Assembly (NCBI GenBank): GCA_963770635.1
Contig: CAVYQI010000003.1
Location: 1-64,000 of the forward strand
DNA: 64,000 nucleotides
Source: DASZIT01 sp963770635
GTDB lineage: Bacteria; Actinomycetota; Acidimicrobiia; Acidimicrobiales; RAAP-2
Reading direction: 5' to 3'
The notes under the pieces are model-generated. The model made no database searches, was not told where the DNA came from, and was given only the letters and a program-made list of their open reading frames with translations. Both the position numbers and the translations under genes were made by a program. Of this stretch, positions 1 through 9,900 are shown one piece after another (the first letter of the stretch is position 1; each line of letters opens with the position of its first letter).

Positions 1-1420
1 GGGGACGGTGAATTGGAAGACGGCGCCGCGGGGCTGCGTTCGCGCTCGCCCGCAACCGTCCGCCATGCGCTTCGATGATCGAGCGGCAGATCGACAGTCC
101 CATCCCCATTCCGTCGGCCTTGGTCGTATAGAAGGCGTCGAAGAGGCGGTCGAGAGTCGCCGGCGCCAGACCCGGACCCGAATCCCGCACCGCGACCATG
201 ACGCCGTCCGGCTCGGCTCTCTCGCTGATGAGCAGCAATTGTCGCGGCGTTTCGTCGCTCGTTCCGCTCATCGCCTCGATGGCGTTGACGATCAGGTTGA
301 GGATCACTTGTTGCAGCTGCACCCGGTCGCCTTCGATGGTCGGCAAGCCCTCCGCGAGCTGCGTCCTGACCGAGACGCCGTTCTTCGCCGCTTCGCCATG
401 GGTCAGCGCGACGACCTCGAGGATCGCTTCGTTGATCGCCACGTCGTCCTTCCGCGGAGGCGCTTTCTTGATCAGCGCGCGGATACGGCCGATGACCTCG
501 CCCGCTCGATTGCCGTTCTCGAGGACGCGAGCGGAAGGCCTGCCTGACCTCCTCGAGATCCGGCCGCTCAGCGCTCAGCCAGCGCAGACCGGCATTGGCG
601 TTGGTGACGGCCGCGGCGATCGGCTGGTTCACTTCATGGGCGATCGAGGCCGTGAGCTGCCCCATCGTCGCGACGCGGTTCGCGTGCGCGAACTCTCCTT
701 GCAGCTCGCGATATCGCCGCTCGCTTTCGCGCGCTTCCGCTTCCGCCTGCTTGCGCTCGGTCAGATCGACGACGAAGGTGACGCCCTCGTTCGCAGTTTC
801 ATCGAAGCTCGCCACGCCGAGCAGGACAGGCACGCGGCTGCCGTCCTTGCGGACGTATTCCTTCTCGAATGGCTGGATGGTTCCCGTCATCCTCAGCTCA
901 GTGACGCCACGCGCAGTACGGTCGCGCCATTCGGGCGGCGTCAGTCCGTCCCGGTGCAGGCGGCCTGCGACAAGATCATCGCGGTCGTATCCGACGATCC
1001 GCAGAAACGCGTCATTGGCCTCGAGAATTCGACCCTCGGAATCCCAGACATAGATCCCGATGATGTTGGCGTCGACCAGGCGCCGGATCTTGGCTTCGCG
1101 TTGTTCGAGATCGCGGTACAGGCGGGTATTCTCGAGCGAGACCGCCGCCTGCGAGGCGAGCAGCTTCAGGACCGCGATGCGGGCCGGCGCGAAGGCGCCC
1201 GGCGTCAGGTTGTTCTCGAGGTAGATGACGCCGATCAGCTTGCCCTGGTTGATCAGGGGCAGGCAGAGAATGGAGCGCGCCTGGCGCTCGCGGATGTAGG
1301 GATCGGCAGCGAACGAGGGGTTGCTCGCGGCATCGTCGAGAATGACGCTCTCGCGCGTGCGCAGGACATAGTGAAGGACCGTCTCCGGCAGCACGGTCGC
1401 GTTCACGGGCAGGTCGCTCA
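1..1420 (-). CDS. Giant sensor kinase, C-terminal GAF-PAS-histidine kinase module (partial, frameshifted)
   Basis: Reading leftward from about 1420 gives the rest of the GAF domain (LCLPLINQGKLIGVIYLENNL). A PAS domain follows (IYVWDSEGRILEAND... FEKEYVRKDGSRVPVLLG), then a HisKA domain whose phospho-accepting His is in LTASIAHEVNQPI near 630. After one more frame break near 525 comes an HATPase domain with DSGPGL and GMGMGLSICRSII boxes near 100-200. The gene runs off the left edge a few residues before its expected end. The output is presumably phosphotransfer to a response regulator to the left of the window. No complete open frame spans this part; the assignment rests on motifs read across two frames. 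Confidence 0.75.
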
Positions 1421-2527
1421 GCTCACGCGCACCGCGTCGCCGCCGGTCGTCGCTTCCGCCTCGATCCGCGGCTCGGCCCCTCGCGACAGGATCAACAGGC
1501 CGCGCTCGGCGCCCGCCTGCGCGATCGCCGTGCGCATGAGCGTTTCGATCAGTTTCTCCAGCACGATCTCGCCCGAGACGGTCTGCGACACCTTGATCAC
1601 GGTCGCGAGATCGAGGCGTTCGACCGGCGTCGCGATCGTGCTCGTCGGGCCGGGTGCGGGCTCTCCCGTCGTAAGCTGCGGATACATCGCCTCGAGGCGC
1701 CGCACCTTGCCGTCGGCGCCCCAGCGAAGATAGCCGTAGCGGGCGTTGCGCAAATAGAGATCCGCGATCTCGCCGAACCCGCGCGCCCGGTAGAAGTCGG
1801 AAGCGCGCTCATAGGCGATCGCCTCATTATGGACGAAGCCATTGTCGCGCGCCGAATGGATGGCCTGCTCGTAGAGGCGCATCGCGTCGCTATCGCGGCC
1901 CTCGATGCGAGCAAGCTCGGCCCCGACCAGGGCGGCGCGGTTCTCGAAATTCTCCGGGCAGTTCTCGGCCCAGATTTCAAGCTGTCGGCAGTGAGCGGCC
2001 AGAGCCTCGACATGCAGCCGCCGCTCGCCGGCCGCCGCGGACTCGCACAATGCCGCTCGGGAGAGCGCGCCGTAAAACTGATACTCCGCCGTTTCGAAGT
2101 GCGACGGACGCGTCCAGATAATCCGTTGCGCCCTCTCCGACGCCTCGAGGGCGGCCGCATAGTCGCCGGCGAAGAAGCGCGCCTGCAGCTTGCGGATCCA
2201 GTACATGCCTTCCGCCCCCGCCAGATCCGGGTTATCGGAGAAGCGACGCTCCATCCCAAGCTCGGTAAACTCATCATCGTCGAGGCGACCGAAATTCGGC
2301 GTCAAGCCGCGGAGCGTCCGAACGAGCGCGAGCTGCGCGGCGATGGAGTCTTTGGCGAGACCGAACCGGATCCTCTGCGCAAACGCGAGACCGCGCTCGG
2401 CTTCGCGTTGCACTTCATCGAGCGGATCGCCCGCGGCGAAAAGGTGGGTGTTGAGGTGGTTGCAGCAGTACCCGGCGAAGGTTCGATCGCCGATCTTGTT
2501 CGCGGCCTCGAACGCGCCGGATATCAA
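1418..2527 (-). CDS. Giant sensor kinase, TPR-like region and start of GAF domain (frameshifted)
   Basis: This is the third piece of the same protein, about 370 residues. It carries the end of the helical repeat region (YDRASD-like and ADLYLRNARYGYLRWGADGKVRRLEAMYP) followed by the start of a GAF sensor domain (LDLATVIKVSQTVSGEIVLEKLIETLMRTAIAQAGAERGLLIL). It stops in frame at 1418, but the sequence continues in another frame as ELSDLPVNATVLPETVLHYVLRT, so this is a frame break and not a natural end. The ATG at 2527 is internal. In complete homologues this segment sits about two thirds of the way along a protein of some 1,800 residues. Confidence 0.8.
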   Translation of the reverse strand: MISGAFEAANKIGDRTFAGYCCNHLNTHLFAAGDPLDEVQREAERGLAFAQRIRFGLAKDSIAAQLALVRTLRGLTPNFGRLDDDEFTELGMERRFSDNPDLAGAEGMYWIRKLQARFFAGDYAAALEASERAQRIIWTRPSHFETAEYQFYGALSRAALCESAAAGERRLHVEALAAHCRQLEIWAENCPENFENRAALVGAELARIEGRDSDAMRLYEQAIHSARDNGFVHNEAIAYERASDFYRARGFGEIADLYLRNARYGYLRWGADGKVRRLEAMYPQLTTGEPAPGPTSTIATPVERLDLATVIKVSQTVSGEIVLEKLIETLMRTAIAQAGAERGLLILSRGAEPRIEAEATTGGDAVRVS

Positions 2528-2536
2528 ATCGCGACC

Positions 2537-3902
2537 TGCGCCGGATATGCCTCGTCCACGGCATGACGGCGCTTCCGAAGATCAGATGGGTCCTGGCCTG
2601 GAAGCGCTTCAGCCCGCGCTGCTCCACAAGGTCATAGCCGAGCCGGCCGAATCGAAATCCGCTCTCGTAGTCGCCGAAGCGGGCGCCGGCAATCAAGCCA
2701 AGCACCACATAGGCGTAGCACGAGCCGTCACAGGCGCCGCCCTCGAGGCTGAGATTGACGACCCGACAGATGATGAGGGAAGCCAGGTTCGCATCCGTGT
2801 ACCAAGCAGGCGCCGCAAGCTTGGTCAGAACGTCCAGAGTGGCGAGGGACGCCTGGTCGCTCATCAAGGGCAGCTCGACGAGCGCTTCGATCGGGCGGTC
2901 CGCCAGGGTCGACCAGATCCGCTCGTATTCGCGCCGCATGTCCTCGTCCGTGGGATGCGACGACCATTCGATCCCCAAATGCCGGAGATATTCGAGGCCG
3001 ACGGCGACGGCGCGGCTGCTCTGACCCAGCATTATGTAGAGGTCCAGACGCAAGTAGGCGACCGAGGCGCGCTCTACGGTGGTTGCGGCGCGGGTCGAAA
3101 GCCCATTCAACCGCTCTTCCGCAGCGGCCAGATCGCCGGTCAGAAATTCGCATTCGGCCCGGTTGATCTCGAGCGCGAAGATGAGCTCGTGCCGGCGTTC
3201 CCAGCTATCCTCCGACAAGAGCGCCGCGCCGGCGTTGAGATAGGCGAGCGCCGAGGCATAGGCGGCCGACCCTTTGGCGCGCTTGCCCGCGATCAGATCG
3301 AGCTCGGCGAGTTGGTCCCGTTCCTCTTGCTCGGCGATCAGCGCGGCGCCGCGGTTGAGCTGACTGACGATCTCGAAGATCGCCTCCTCGCGCTCCTCCG
3401 GCGGCGTCCGCGCTGCGTAGAGCCGCCCTATCCGGAGATGGACCTCGGCGCGCAAGGCTTGCGGGATCAGCGAATAGGCGGCCTCCTGCACCCGGTCGTG
3501 CATGAATTTGTAGGAGCCTTCCAGCCGCTCGACCAGTTCCAGACGGACCGCCGGCCACAGCGCCGCGTGCACCTCGTCCTCCGGGATCCCGAGAACGATC
3601 GGAAGCATCGCGATCGCGGCAACGTTGCCGAGGCAGGCGAACTGCTGCAACGTGCGCTGCGTTTCGACGGGCAAGCGGGTCAGCTTGCCGATCATGAGCT
3701 CGACGACGTTGTCGGTATAGCCCTTGGCATGGATGCGATCGAGATCCCAGGACCAGCGCGCCGCGCCATGATCGAAGTGGAGCAAGCGCTCTTCGGCGAG
3801 CGCGTGCAGAAACTGAATCACGAAGAACGGGTTGCCCGCGGTCTTGTCGTGCACAAGCCGCGCCAGCCGCGCGACATCCGGTAGGTTCGCAGCGAAGCGC
3901 AT
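2537..3902 (-). CDS. Giant sensor kinase, middle part: end of ATPase domain and TPR-like helical region (frameshifted)
   Basis: This piece continues the kinase-ATPase protein in a new frame from FAANLPDVARLARLVHDKTAGNPFFVIQFL, which is the typical C-terminal part of an AAA/STAND ATPase (GNPFF motif). It then runs into long alpha-helical repeats such as QLNRGAALIAEQEERDQLAELDLIAGKRAKGSAAYASALAYLNAGAALL, the tetratricopeptide-like spacer of this family. The frame ends correctly near 2537 (FGSAVMPWTRHIR) and the protein resumes one frame over as LISGAFEAANKIGDRTF. No real start codon is needed here; the ATG at 3902 is internal. The break most likely reflects a one-base indel in the assembly. Confidence 0.8.
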
Positions 3903-5518
3903 CGGCGATCAACTGCCCGAGGTCGTCGGACGTGAGAGGCGCGAGGCGAATCTCATGCACTCGCGCCCCGGCTCGGCGGATCACATCGAGCTTGCGCGCC
4001 AGCGGATGAGCGGCGTCGACCTCGTTGTCCCGGTAGGCGCCGATCACCATCAGGTGCTGCAGATCCGACCGGGTCAGCAGACTCTCCATGAGGTCGAGCG
4101 TCGCCGGGTCGAGCCACTGCAGATCGTCAAGAAACAGCGCCAGCGGATGCTCCGGCCGGGCGAAGACGCCGATGAAGCGGCGGAATGCGAGCCGGAAACG
4201 GCTCTGCGCCTGCTGCGGATCAAGCTCCGGGACCGGCGGCTGATCGCCGATGATGAGCTTCAGCTCGGGGATGAGGTCGGTGATGAGCGGCGCATTCGGC
4301 TCGAGCGCCTCGAGAAACGCGTCGCGCCAGATCGCGAGCTCGGCGTCGCTCTTGCCGAGAAGGGGCCGCAAAAGGCCTTGAAAAGCCTGCACCAGGGTCG
4401 AATAGGGGATGTCGCGCTTGTACTGGTCGAACTTGCCCGACGCGAACAGCCCGCGAGGCGAAACAAGCGCCTTGTGCAGCTCATTGACGACCGAGGATTT
4501 GCCGATGCCGGAATAGCCGGAGACCAGCACAAGCTCCGGCGCGCTGCTCTTGACGATGCGGTCGAAGGAGGCGAGCAGGGTCTCGACCTCGCGCGCTCTG
4601 CCATACAGCTTCTCGGGGATCATGAGCCGGTCGGGCGTGTCGTGTCGGCCGAGCGGGAAGTCGGCGATGCGGCCATGAGCCTCCCATTCGGCCAGGCAGC
4701 GCATGAGGTCGCGCTCGACGCCGGCCGCGGTCTGGTAGCGCTCCTCGGCCGTCTTGGCGAGCAGCTTCATGACGATCTGAGAGACCGGGGCCGGGACAGT
4801 CTCCGCGCGCTCGCTTGGCGCGAGCGGCTGCCGCGCGATGTGGCAGTGGACCCACTCCAGCGGGTCGGACGCGGCGAAGGGCAGGACGCCGGTGAGCATC
4901 TGATAGAAGGTGACGCCGAGCGAATAGAGGTCGCTGCGCGAATCGATCGAGCGGTTCATCCGCCCGGTCTGTTCGGGCGCCATATAGGCCAGCGTGCCGG
5001 CGATGAGCTCGGGAGGCTCGGGCGTCTGTCGCTCGCGAGGAAGCCGCGAGGCGACGCCGAAACCGGTGAGCCGGACCTCGCCGTCGGCGCAGTTCACCAG
5101 GATATGGGCCGGCTTCAGGTCCTTGTGGACGAGGCCGCGCTGGTGGGCCTTGCCCAGGGCCGCGGCGACGCCGACCGCGAGACGCAGGAAGCGGCCCGGC
5201 TCCATCGGCGCGCCGATGAGCCGAGCGAGCGGCTCCCCGCCCGGATCCTCGAGCACCAGCATGGTCCGGCCGTGCTCGCGCACGAACTCCAGCGGCCGCG
5301 CCGCCCAGGCGCCGTCCAGCTCATCCTTCAGCTCGATATTCGTGCGCGAGCCGATCGAGGATGAACGGCGGCGGATGTTCCGCGGTGACGAGCAGCGCCA
5401 GCACGGTCATCCGGCTGCCGTCGGCGCCAACGCGCGATCCTCGGCAGAGAAAGGGGTCGCCCTCCTCCGACAAGACGCGAAAGCTTTCATCCATCGGCGC
5501 TGAACCGTAAGGGATCAT
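3896..5518 (-). CDS. Giant sensor kinase, N-terminal part: Ser/Thr kinase-like domain and AAA-type ATPase (frameshifted)
   Basis: This is the start of a trifunctional Ser/Thr kinase-like / ATP-binding / sensor histidine kinase. The likely start at 5518 reads MIPYGSAPMDES; the frame breaks near 5340 and reopens as ELKDELDGAW, so the entry joins two frames. The kinase-like domain has a VHKDLKP catalytic loop, and GFG stands where DFG is expected (LTGFGVASRL), so phosphotransfer may be weak or absent. APE-like MAPEQTGRMNRSIDSRSDLYSLG follows. A P-loop ATPase comes next, with Walker A SGYSGIGKSS and Walker B-like LALFLDDLQWLD. Reading is lost again near 3896. Downstream pieces are the next three entries. 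The family senses unknown signals through a C-terminal GAF-PAS-HK module. Family assignment is firm; the ligand is unknown. Confidence 0.85.
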
Positions 5519-5624
5519 CTCCTGGCCTCCCTCCTGAGGCTGCCGGACGTCATCTCGATCAAGCGGGGACGTAGGCTATGCGACCGCGATTCGCCTCGCA
5601 ATAACGGCAGCCGCGGCGGCGCGC

Positions 5625-6260
5625 TCACACCTTTGGCACCGCCAGCCCGCGCTTGACCGCCTCTCGCTCTCCGATCGCCTTGAGCCAGCGCTTGACCGCC
5701 GGCATCGCCTCGATGGTAGGCCCGAGCACCGAGCCGAGGAACGTCGTCGCCGCGAGCATCCAGGGATAAGCGGCGATGTCCGCGATGCTGTAATTCTCGC
5801 CGGCGAGATAGGCGGTTCCCTGCAATTGCCGGTCGAGCACGGTGAGCAACCGCTGGCCCTCTTCGGTGAAGCGGGTGATCGCGAGCGGCGCCTTGTCGGA
5901 CGAGTTGACGGCGAAGAAGCCGAGCTGGCCGAACATCGGCCCGATGCCGCCCATCTGCCAGTTGAGCCATTCGAGCGCCTTGTAGCGCTCGGCGCCGTCC
6001 TTCGCCAGCAAACGCCCGGACTTTTCCGCGAGGTAGATGAGGATCGCCCCGCTTTCGAACACCGCGAGCGGGCCGCCGGAGGCGTCGCGATCGATGATCG
6101 CCGGGATCTTATTGTTGGGCGAGATCTTCTGAAACGCGGGATCGAACTGCTCGTTCTTGCCCAGATTGATCGGGCGCACCGTGTACGGAAGGCCAATCTC
6201 CTCCAGCATGATCGACGCCTTGCGCCCATTGGGCGTCGTCCAGGTGTAAAGCTCGATCAT
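5625..6260 (-). CDS. Glutathione S-transferase family protein (YfcG/Ure2p-like)
   Basis: A 211-residue cytosolic enzyme expected to use glutathione for disulfide reduction or conjugation. The thioredoxin-like N-terminal domain starts MIELYTWTTPNGRKASIMLEEIGLPY; T-x-P-N-G-x-K is the signature of the YfcG/YghU (Nu-class) group, which uses a Thr/Asn site instead of a catalytic Tyr. FESGAILIYLAEK is the glutathione-binding ESxAI element. The helical C-terminal domain includes YSIADIAAYPW, the N-capping box of GSTs. Length is normal for the family and the frame is intact. It is divergent from the MATE exporter, with about 140 bases between the starts. Confidence 0.92.
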   Translation of the reverse strand: MIELYTWTTPNGRKASIMLEEIGLPYTVRPINLGKNEQFDPAFQKISPNNKIPAIIDRDASGGPLAVFESGAILIYLAEKSGRLLAKDGAERYKALEWLNWQMGGIGPMFGQLGFFAVNSSDKAPLAITRFTEEGQRLLTVLDRQLQGTAYLAGENYSIADIAAYPWMLAATTFLGSVLGPTIEAMPAVKRWLKAIGEREAVKRGLAVPKV

Positions 6261-6401
6261 TGCCGGCTCCTCTACGATGCGTCTTTTTCAAGGCGCGCGC
6301 GATCTATTTAGGCGGCGTTTCCCGAATTGACAGGGCGACGCGTTGCCGCCGGCGCAGCGATCCGCTATCCACCCTGCCCCTCTTTTCAGGACCAGCCGAT
6401 C

Positions 6402-7795
6402 ATGCGCGCCGCGCCGCGACCGACGGGAGCCGCAGCCGCCGGCCACCGGCTCAAGCGCGAGCTCGGCGCGACCTTCGCGCTGAGCTGGCCGCTGGTGCTC
6501 GCCAATCTCGCCGTCAACGTCATGCCGGCGATCAACGCCGTGATGCTCGGCCAACTCTCGCCGCGCGCGCTTGCGGCCGGCGCGCTTGCGTTCAATCTCC
6601 TGCAACCGCCTTTTGTGCTCGGCGTCGGCGTTGTCGCGGCGCTCGCGCCGATCGCGGCGGCAAAGATCGGCGCCGGCGCCGATCGGGACGGCCTGAGGCG
6701 GGCGACGCATCAGGCGCTCCTCTCCGCCCTCCTGATCGCGGCGGTTGCATGGATCGCGCTCTCGCGGACGCAGTCCATTCTCATCGCGCTCGGCGAGCCG
6801 CCGGACCTTGCCGAAGAGGCCGCCGCCTACATGCGCGGGTTCCAATGGGGTCTGGCGCCGACGCTGATGTTTTTCGCCGGCCGCTCAGTGTTCGCCGCGC
6901 TCGAGCGTCCGCGGCCTACGCTGGTCGCCGGGCTGGTAGCGGCCGGTTTCAACGCCCTCGCCAATTACGCGCTTATCTTCGGCAAACTCGGCATGCCTGC
7001 GCTTGGCGTGTTTGGCTCCGGTCTCGCGACCACGCTGTCGGAGACGCTGATGTTCGCCATCCTCGTCGTCGCCGCGCTCATCGATCCGCGCATGCGCGCG
7101 TTGCGCCTCTTCGCCCTGCCCTGGTCGCCGGCGCGGCGCGAGCTCGCGGCGCTGTGGCGGCTCGGCCTCCCGATCGGCGCAACGATCCTGGCCGAGGTCG
7201 GCGTTTCGCGGCGGCGACGTTCGCGATCGGACGCCTCGGGCCGACGGCGCTCGAAGGTCACGCGATCGCGCTGCAGATCGCGTCGCTCGCCTTCATGGTC
7301 CCGCTCGGCTTGGGGCAGGCGGCGACGGTCCGGGTGGGACGCGCTTACGGCGCCGGCGATCCCGCCGCCATCGCCGGCGCCGGGTGGTCGGCCTTCGGCC
7401 TTACCGCGGCCTTCGCCGTTTTCTCCGCGACGACGATGATGGCCGCGCCGCGCCTCCTGATTGCTCCGTTCATCGACGTCGACGCGTCAGAGAACGCCGC
7501 CACGGTCGAGACCGCCATCGCGCTCCTTCGCATCGCGGCGATCTTTCAGATCTTCGATGCGAGCCAGGCGACGCTCGCCAACATGCTGCGCGGCCTGCAC
7601 GACTCGCGCATTCCCCTCCTCGTCGCGCTTCTCGGCTATTGGGCGATCGGCGCGCCGGTCGGCGTCGCTCTGGGATTTGCGACCCCGCTCGGCGTGGTCG
7701 GCGTGTGGATCGGCCTCGCGCTCGGCCTTGCGGTCGTAGCGATCCTGCTCACGGCGCGCTGGGTCAAGAAGGAGCGCCAAGGTTTTGCCGTTTGA
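6402..7795 (+). CDS. MATE family multidrug/Na+ efflux transporter (one frameshift)
   Basis: An inner-membrane antiporter of the MATE (NorM-like) family, expected to export drugs or metabolites in exchange for Na+ or H+. The frame from ATG 6402 reads LGATFALSWPLVLANLAVNVMPAINAVMLGQLSP, the usual first two helices. It continues through repeated hydrophobic segments to about 7200 (LPIGATILAEVGV). It then resumes in another frame as FAAATFAIGRLGPTALEGHAIALQIASLAFMVPLGLGQAATVRVGRAYG, the conserved start of the second MATE half, and ends at 7795. Joined, the two halves give about 464 residues and twelve helices, normal for the family. The break near 7200 is probably an assembly indel. Confidence 0.85.
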
Positions 7796-7837
7796 CGCAC
7801 GCTCGCTCGCCCAGCCAGAATGTCGCGCCGCTTTGTA

Positions 7838-7938
7838 GACGCGGTCCATAGCCCGTCGAAAGACGGGCGTCCTTACGGACGCCCTATGGACCGCGTCCGC
7901 CGCGGTCAACGACCGCGGCTACAGCGACCGCGGCTACA
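7838..7938. repeat. Folded intergenic repeat: three-way-junction palindrome plus hairpin and direct repeat
   Basis: A 14-bp arm at 7838-7851 pairs perfectly with 7884-7897. Inside lie two further stems: 7852-7857 with 7862-7867 closing a GAAA tetraloop, and 7868-7872 with 7877-7881 closing a four-base loop. Just beyond, 7900-7907 pairs with 7911-7918, and a 14-base motif at 7910-7923 recurs at 7925-7938. The layout resembles REP/BIME-type extragenic repeats mobilised by RAYT transposases, but no RAYT gene is visible here. It lies between the MATE gene and the nucleoside hydrolase and could act as a terminator or mRNA stabiliser. Confidence 0.7.
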
Positions 7939-7960
7939 ATCGCGCCAGGAGATTGACGCC

Positions 7961-8947
7961 ATGTCCGAGCATGCCGAGCCCATCGTCGTCGACGTCGACA
8001 CCGGCATCGACGATGCGCTGGCGCTCCTTTACCTCTGTGCGCATGAGGAAGCGCACATCCTCGGCGTCTCGACAGTGGTCGGCAACGTCGCGCTTTCGGC
8101 GGCGACGCGCAACACGCGCGCGGTGCTCGCGCTCGCCGGGCGCGCCGACTTGGCCGTCTGGCCGGGCTCGGCGACGGCGCTTTCCGTTTCCGTGCGGGAC
8201 GCGAGCGAGGTGCATGGGCGAACCGGCCTCGGCCACGCCGTACTGCCGGAGCCGCACCAGCCCGAGCGGGTCGTCCATGCGGTCGACGCCATCGTCGCCG
8301 CGGCCCGCGCCCACGCTGGGCGTCTTGTTCTCGTTGCGGTCGGGCCCCTGACCAACATCGCGCTTGCGGTCATGAGCGAGCCCGAGCTGCCGCGCCTCGT
8401 CAAGCGGTTCGTGATCATGGGCGGCGCCTATGCCGAGCCGGGCAATGTGACGCCGAGCGCCGAGTTCAACATCTGGCACGATCCCGAGGCCGCGCGCATC
8501 GTCTTTCGCGCCTTCGGCGGCGTCGGCGCGACGCCGGTGATCGCGATCGGCCTCGATGTTACGCGCAAGACCATCATCGACGAGGGCGACGTCGCGGCGA
8601 TCGCCGCGCGCTTGAGCGGCAAGCGGCATGGGGCGGCGCTGACGCGCTTCCTCGAGGATTCGTCGCGCTATTATTTCGAGCGGATGGAGAAACTCTACGG
8701 GCGGCGCATTTTCACCATGCACGACCCGCTGGCGCTCGCGGTCGCGCTCGATCCGACGCTGGTCGAAACGCGCCGCGTGGACGTCGACGTCGAGACCTCC
8801 GGCCGGCTTACGACGGGTGCGACAATCGTCGACTGGCGCGGCCAGTGGGGCCGCCTCGCCAATGCCGAAGTCGCCGTCAAGGTCGACGCCGACCGCTTCC
8901 GCCGCCTGTTCTTCGACGCCATGGCCCGCCTCGCCGCCGCTGGATAA
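7961..8947 (+). CDS. Nucleoside hydrolase (inosine-uridine preferring family)
   Basis: A cytosolic hydrolase that splits ribonucleosides into base and ribose. The N-terminal calcium-binding motif is clear: PIVVDVDTGIDDALALLYL, the DxDxxxDD signature. Also present are NVALSAATRNTRAVLALAGR, VGPLTNIALAV, the substrate loop MGGAYAEPGNVTPSAEFNIWHDPEAA, and the C-terminal Asp in TMHDPLALAVAL. The start at 7961 is preceded by CAGGAG and gives 328 residues, normal for the family; an in-frame extension to 7820 would run through the folded repeat and is not credible. It is convergent with the PfkB kinase gene (15-bp gap), so ribose release may feed the neighbouring sugar operon. Confidence 0.93.
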   Translation: MSEHAEPIVVDVDTGIDDALALLYLCAHEEAHILGVSTVVGNVALSAATRNTRAVLALAGRADLAVWPGSATALSVSVRDASEVHGRTGLGHAVLPEPHQPERVVHAVDAIVAAARAHAGRLVLVAVGPLTNIALAVMSEPELPRLVKRFVIMGGAYAEPGNVTPSAEFNIWHDPEAARIVFRAFGGVGATPVIAIGLDVTRKTIIDEGDVAAIAARLSGKRHGAALTRFLEDSSRYYFERMEKLYGRRIFTMHDPLALAVALDPTLVETRRVDVDVETSGRLTTGATIVDWRGQWGRLANAEVAVKVDADRFRRLFFDAMARLAAAG

Positions 8948-8962
8948 CCGCGAGCTGCGTCG

Positions 8963-9900
8963 TCATGCGTTCCCTTCGCGCGGCGAAGGCGTCGAGGCTT
9001 CGGCTGCCGATGGACGAACGAGGGCGCCGCCGGCGCGGCGGCAGGTCGCAGCGGCAATGTCCATCGCCTGTTTCAGACAGGCGCGCCAAGCCTCGTTGGA
9101 GCGAGGCAGGCCCTCGGCGAGGATGAACGCAATCACACTGGCAAGCGTGGCGTCGCCGGCCCCCATCGTGTCGATGATCGGCGCGGCGAGCGATGTTGCG
9201 GGCAGAGCGACGTGGAGGCCGGAGCGGGTGAATAGGCTCGCGCCGAGTTTTCCGCGCGTGAGAAGCACGATCTCGACGCCGCGCTCGAAGAGCGCGTCGG
9301 CTACTCCATCATCCTCGCGGCCATAGAGCAACCCTGCATCCTCGTCGCTGAGCTTGATGAGGGTCGCGCTTCGAACCGTCTCGCTCGAACCCGCTCCGAA
9401 AGGCGTCGAGATCGACGATCAACCTCGGACGCAAATTCGGGTCGAGGATCTTCAAGCCCTGGGCGCGCATCGAGCGCCTCGCAGAGCGCGTCCGCTTGCC
9501 TGGCAGCAGCATAGGAAAAGGAATTGACGGCGACGACGGGAGCTTCGGCGATCGCCTTCAGGAGCGTTGAATTGAACGCGATGCGCCGCCGGTAGGTTGA
9601 AGGCGTGAAATCATAGCTCGGCTCGCCGCCCCGACGCCGCGAGGTTGCGACGCTGGTAAAGTCTGCGTTGGGAGTGTTGATGAGCCTGACGCCCTCCTCG
9701 CGGAGGTAGCGCATGAGGCGAAAGCCATTGCGATCGAGCCCGATGCGCGCCGCAAGAACGGATGGCACGTTGAGGCGCGCGAGTCCGACCGCAAGATTGA
9801 GCGCGGCGCCGCCCGGATAAAGCGCGGGCGGCGCGTCGGAAGTCTCGACGGCGTCAATGAGGCCGTCCCCGATCGTGACGACGGGCTTGAGCGCGCTCAT
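8963..9900 (-). CDS. PfkB/ribokinase family carbohydrate kinase (frameshifted)
   Basis: Expected to phosphorylate a sugar with ATP. The N-terminus (start 9900) reads MSALKPVVTIGDGLIDAVE and YPGGAALNLAVGLARLNVPSVLAARIG, the family GG signature. The centre lies in a second frame (GLKILDPNLRPRLIVDLDAF), with breaks near 9470 and 9385. The C-terminus (VEIVLLTRGKLGASLF and IIDTMGAGDATLASVIAFIL) holds the GAGD anion hole and catalytic Asp. Joined length is about 312 residues, normal for ribokinase/fructokinase. Its ATG overlaps the hxlB-like stop by the ATGA sequence, so it is the last gene of the leftward sugar operon. The sugar specificity cannot be told from the sequence. Confidence 0.85.

Noticed and set aside
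198..1733. A long plus-strand open frame (511 codons) opposite the sensor kinase
   Set aside because: It is Arg/Pro/Ala-rich and follows the shadow of the minus-strand GAF-PAS-histidine kinase sequence, which has clear family motifs.
2190..3884. A 564-codon plus-strand frame opposite the ATPase/TPR region
   Set aside because: No domain pattern; the minus strand carries the AAA-ATPase and TPR-like sequence. Long shadow frames are expected at this GC content.
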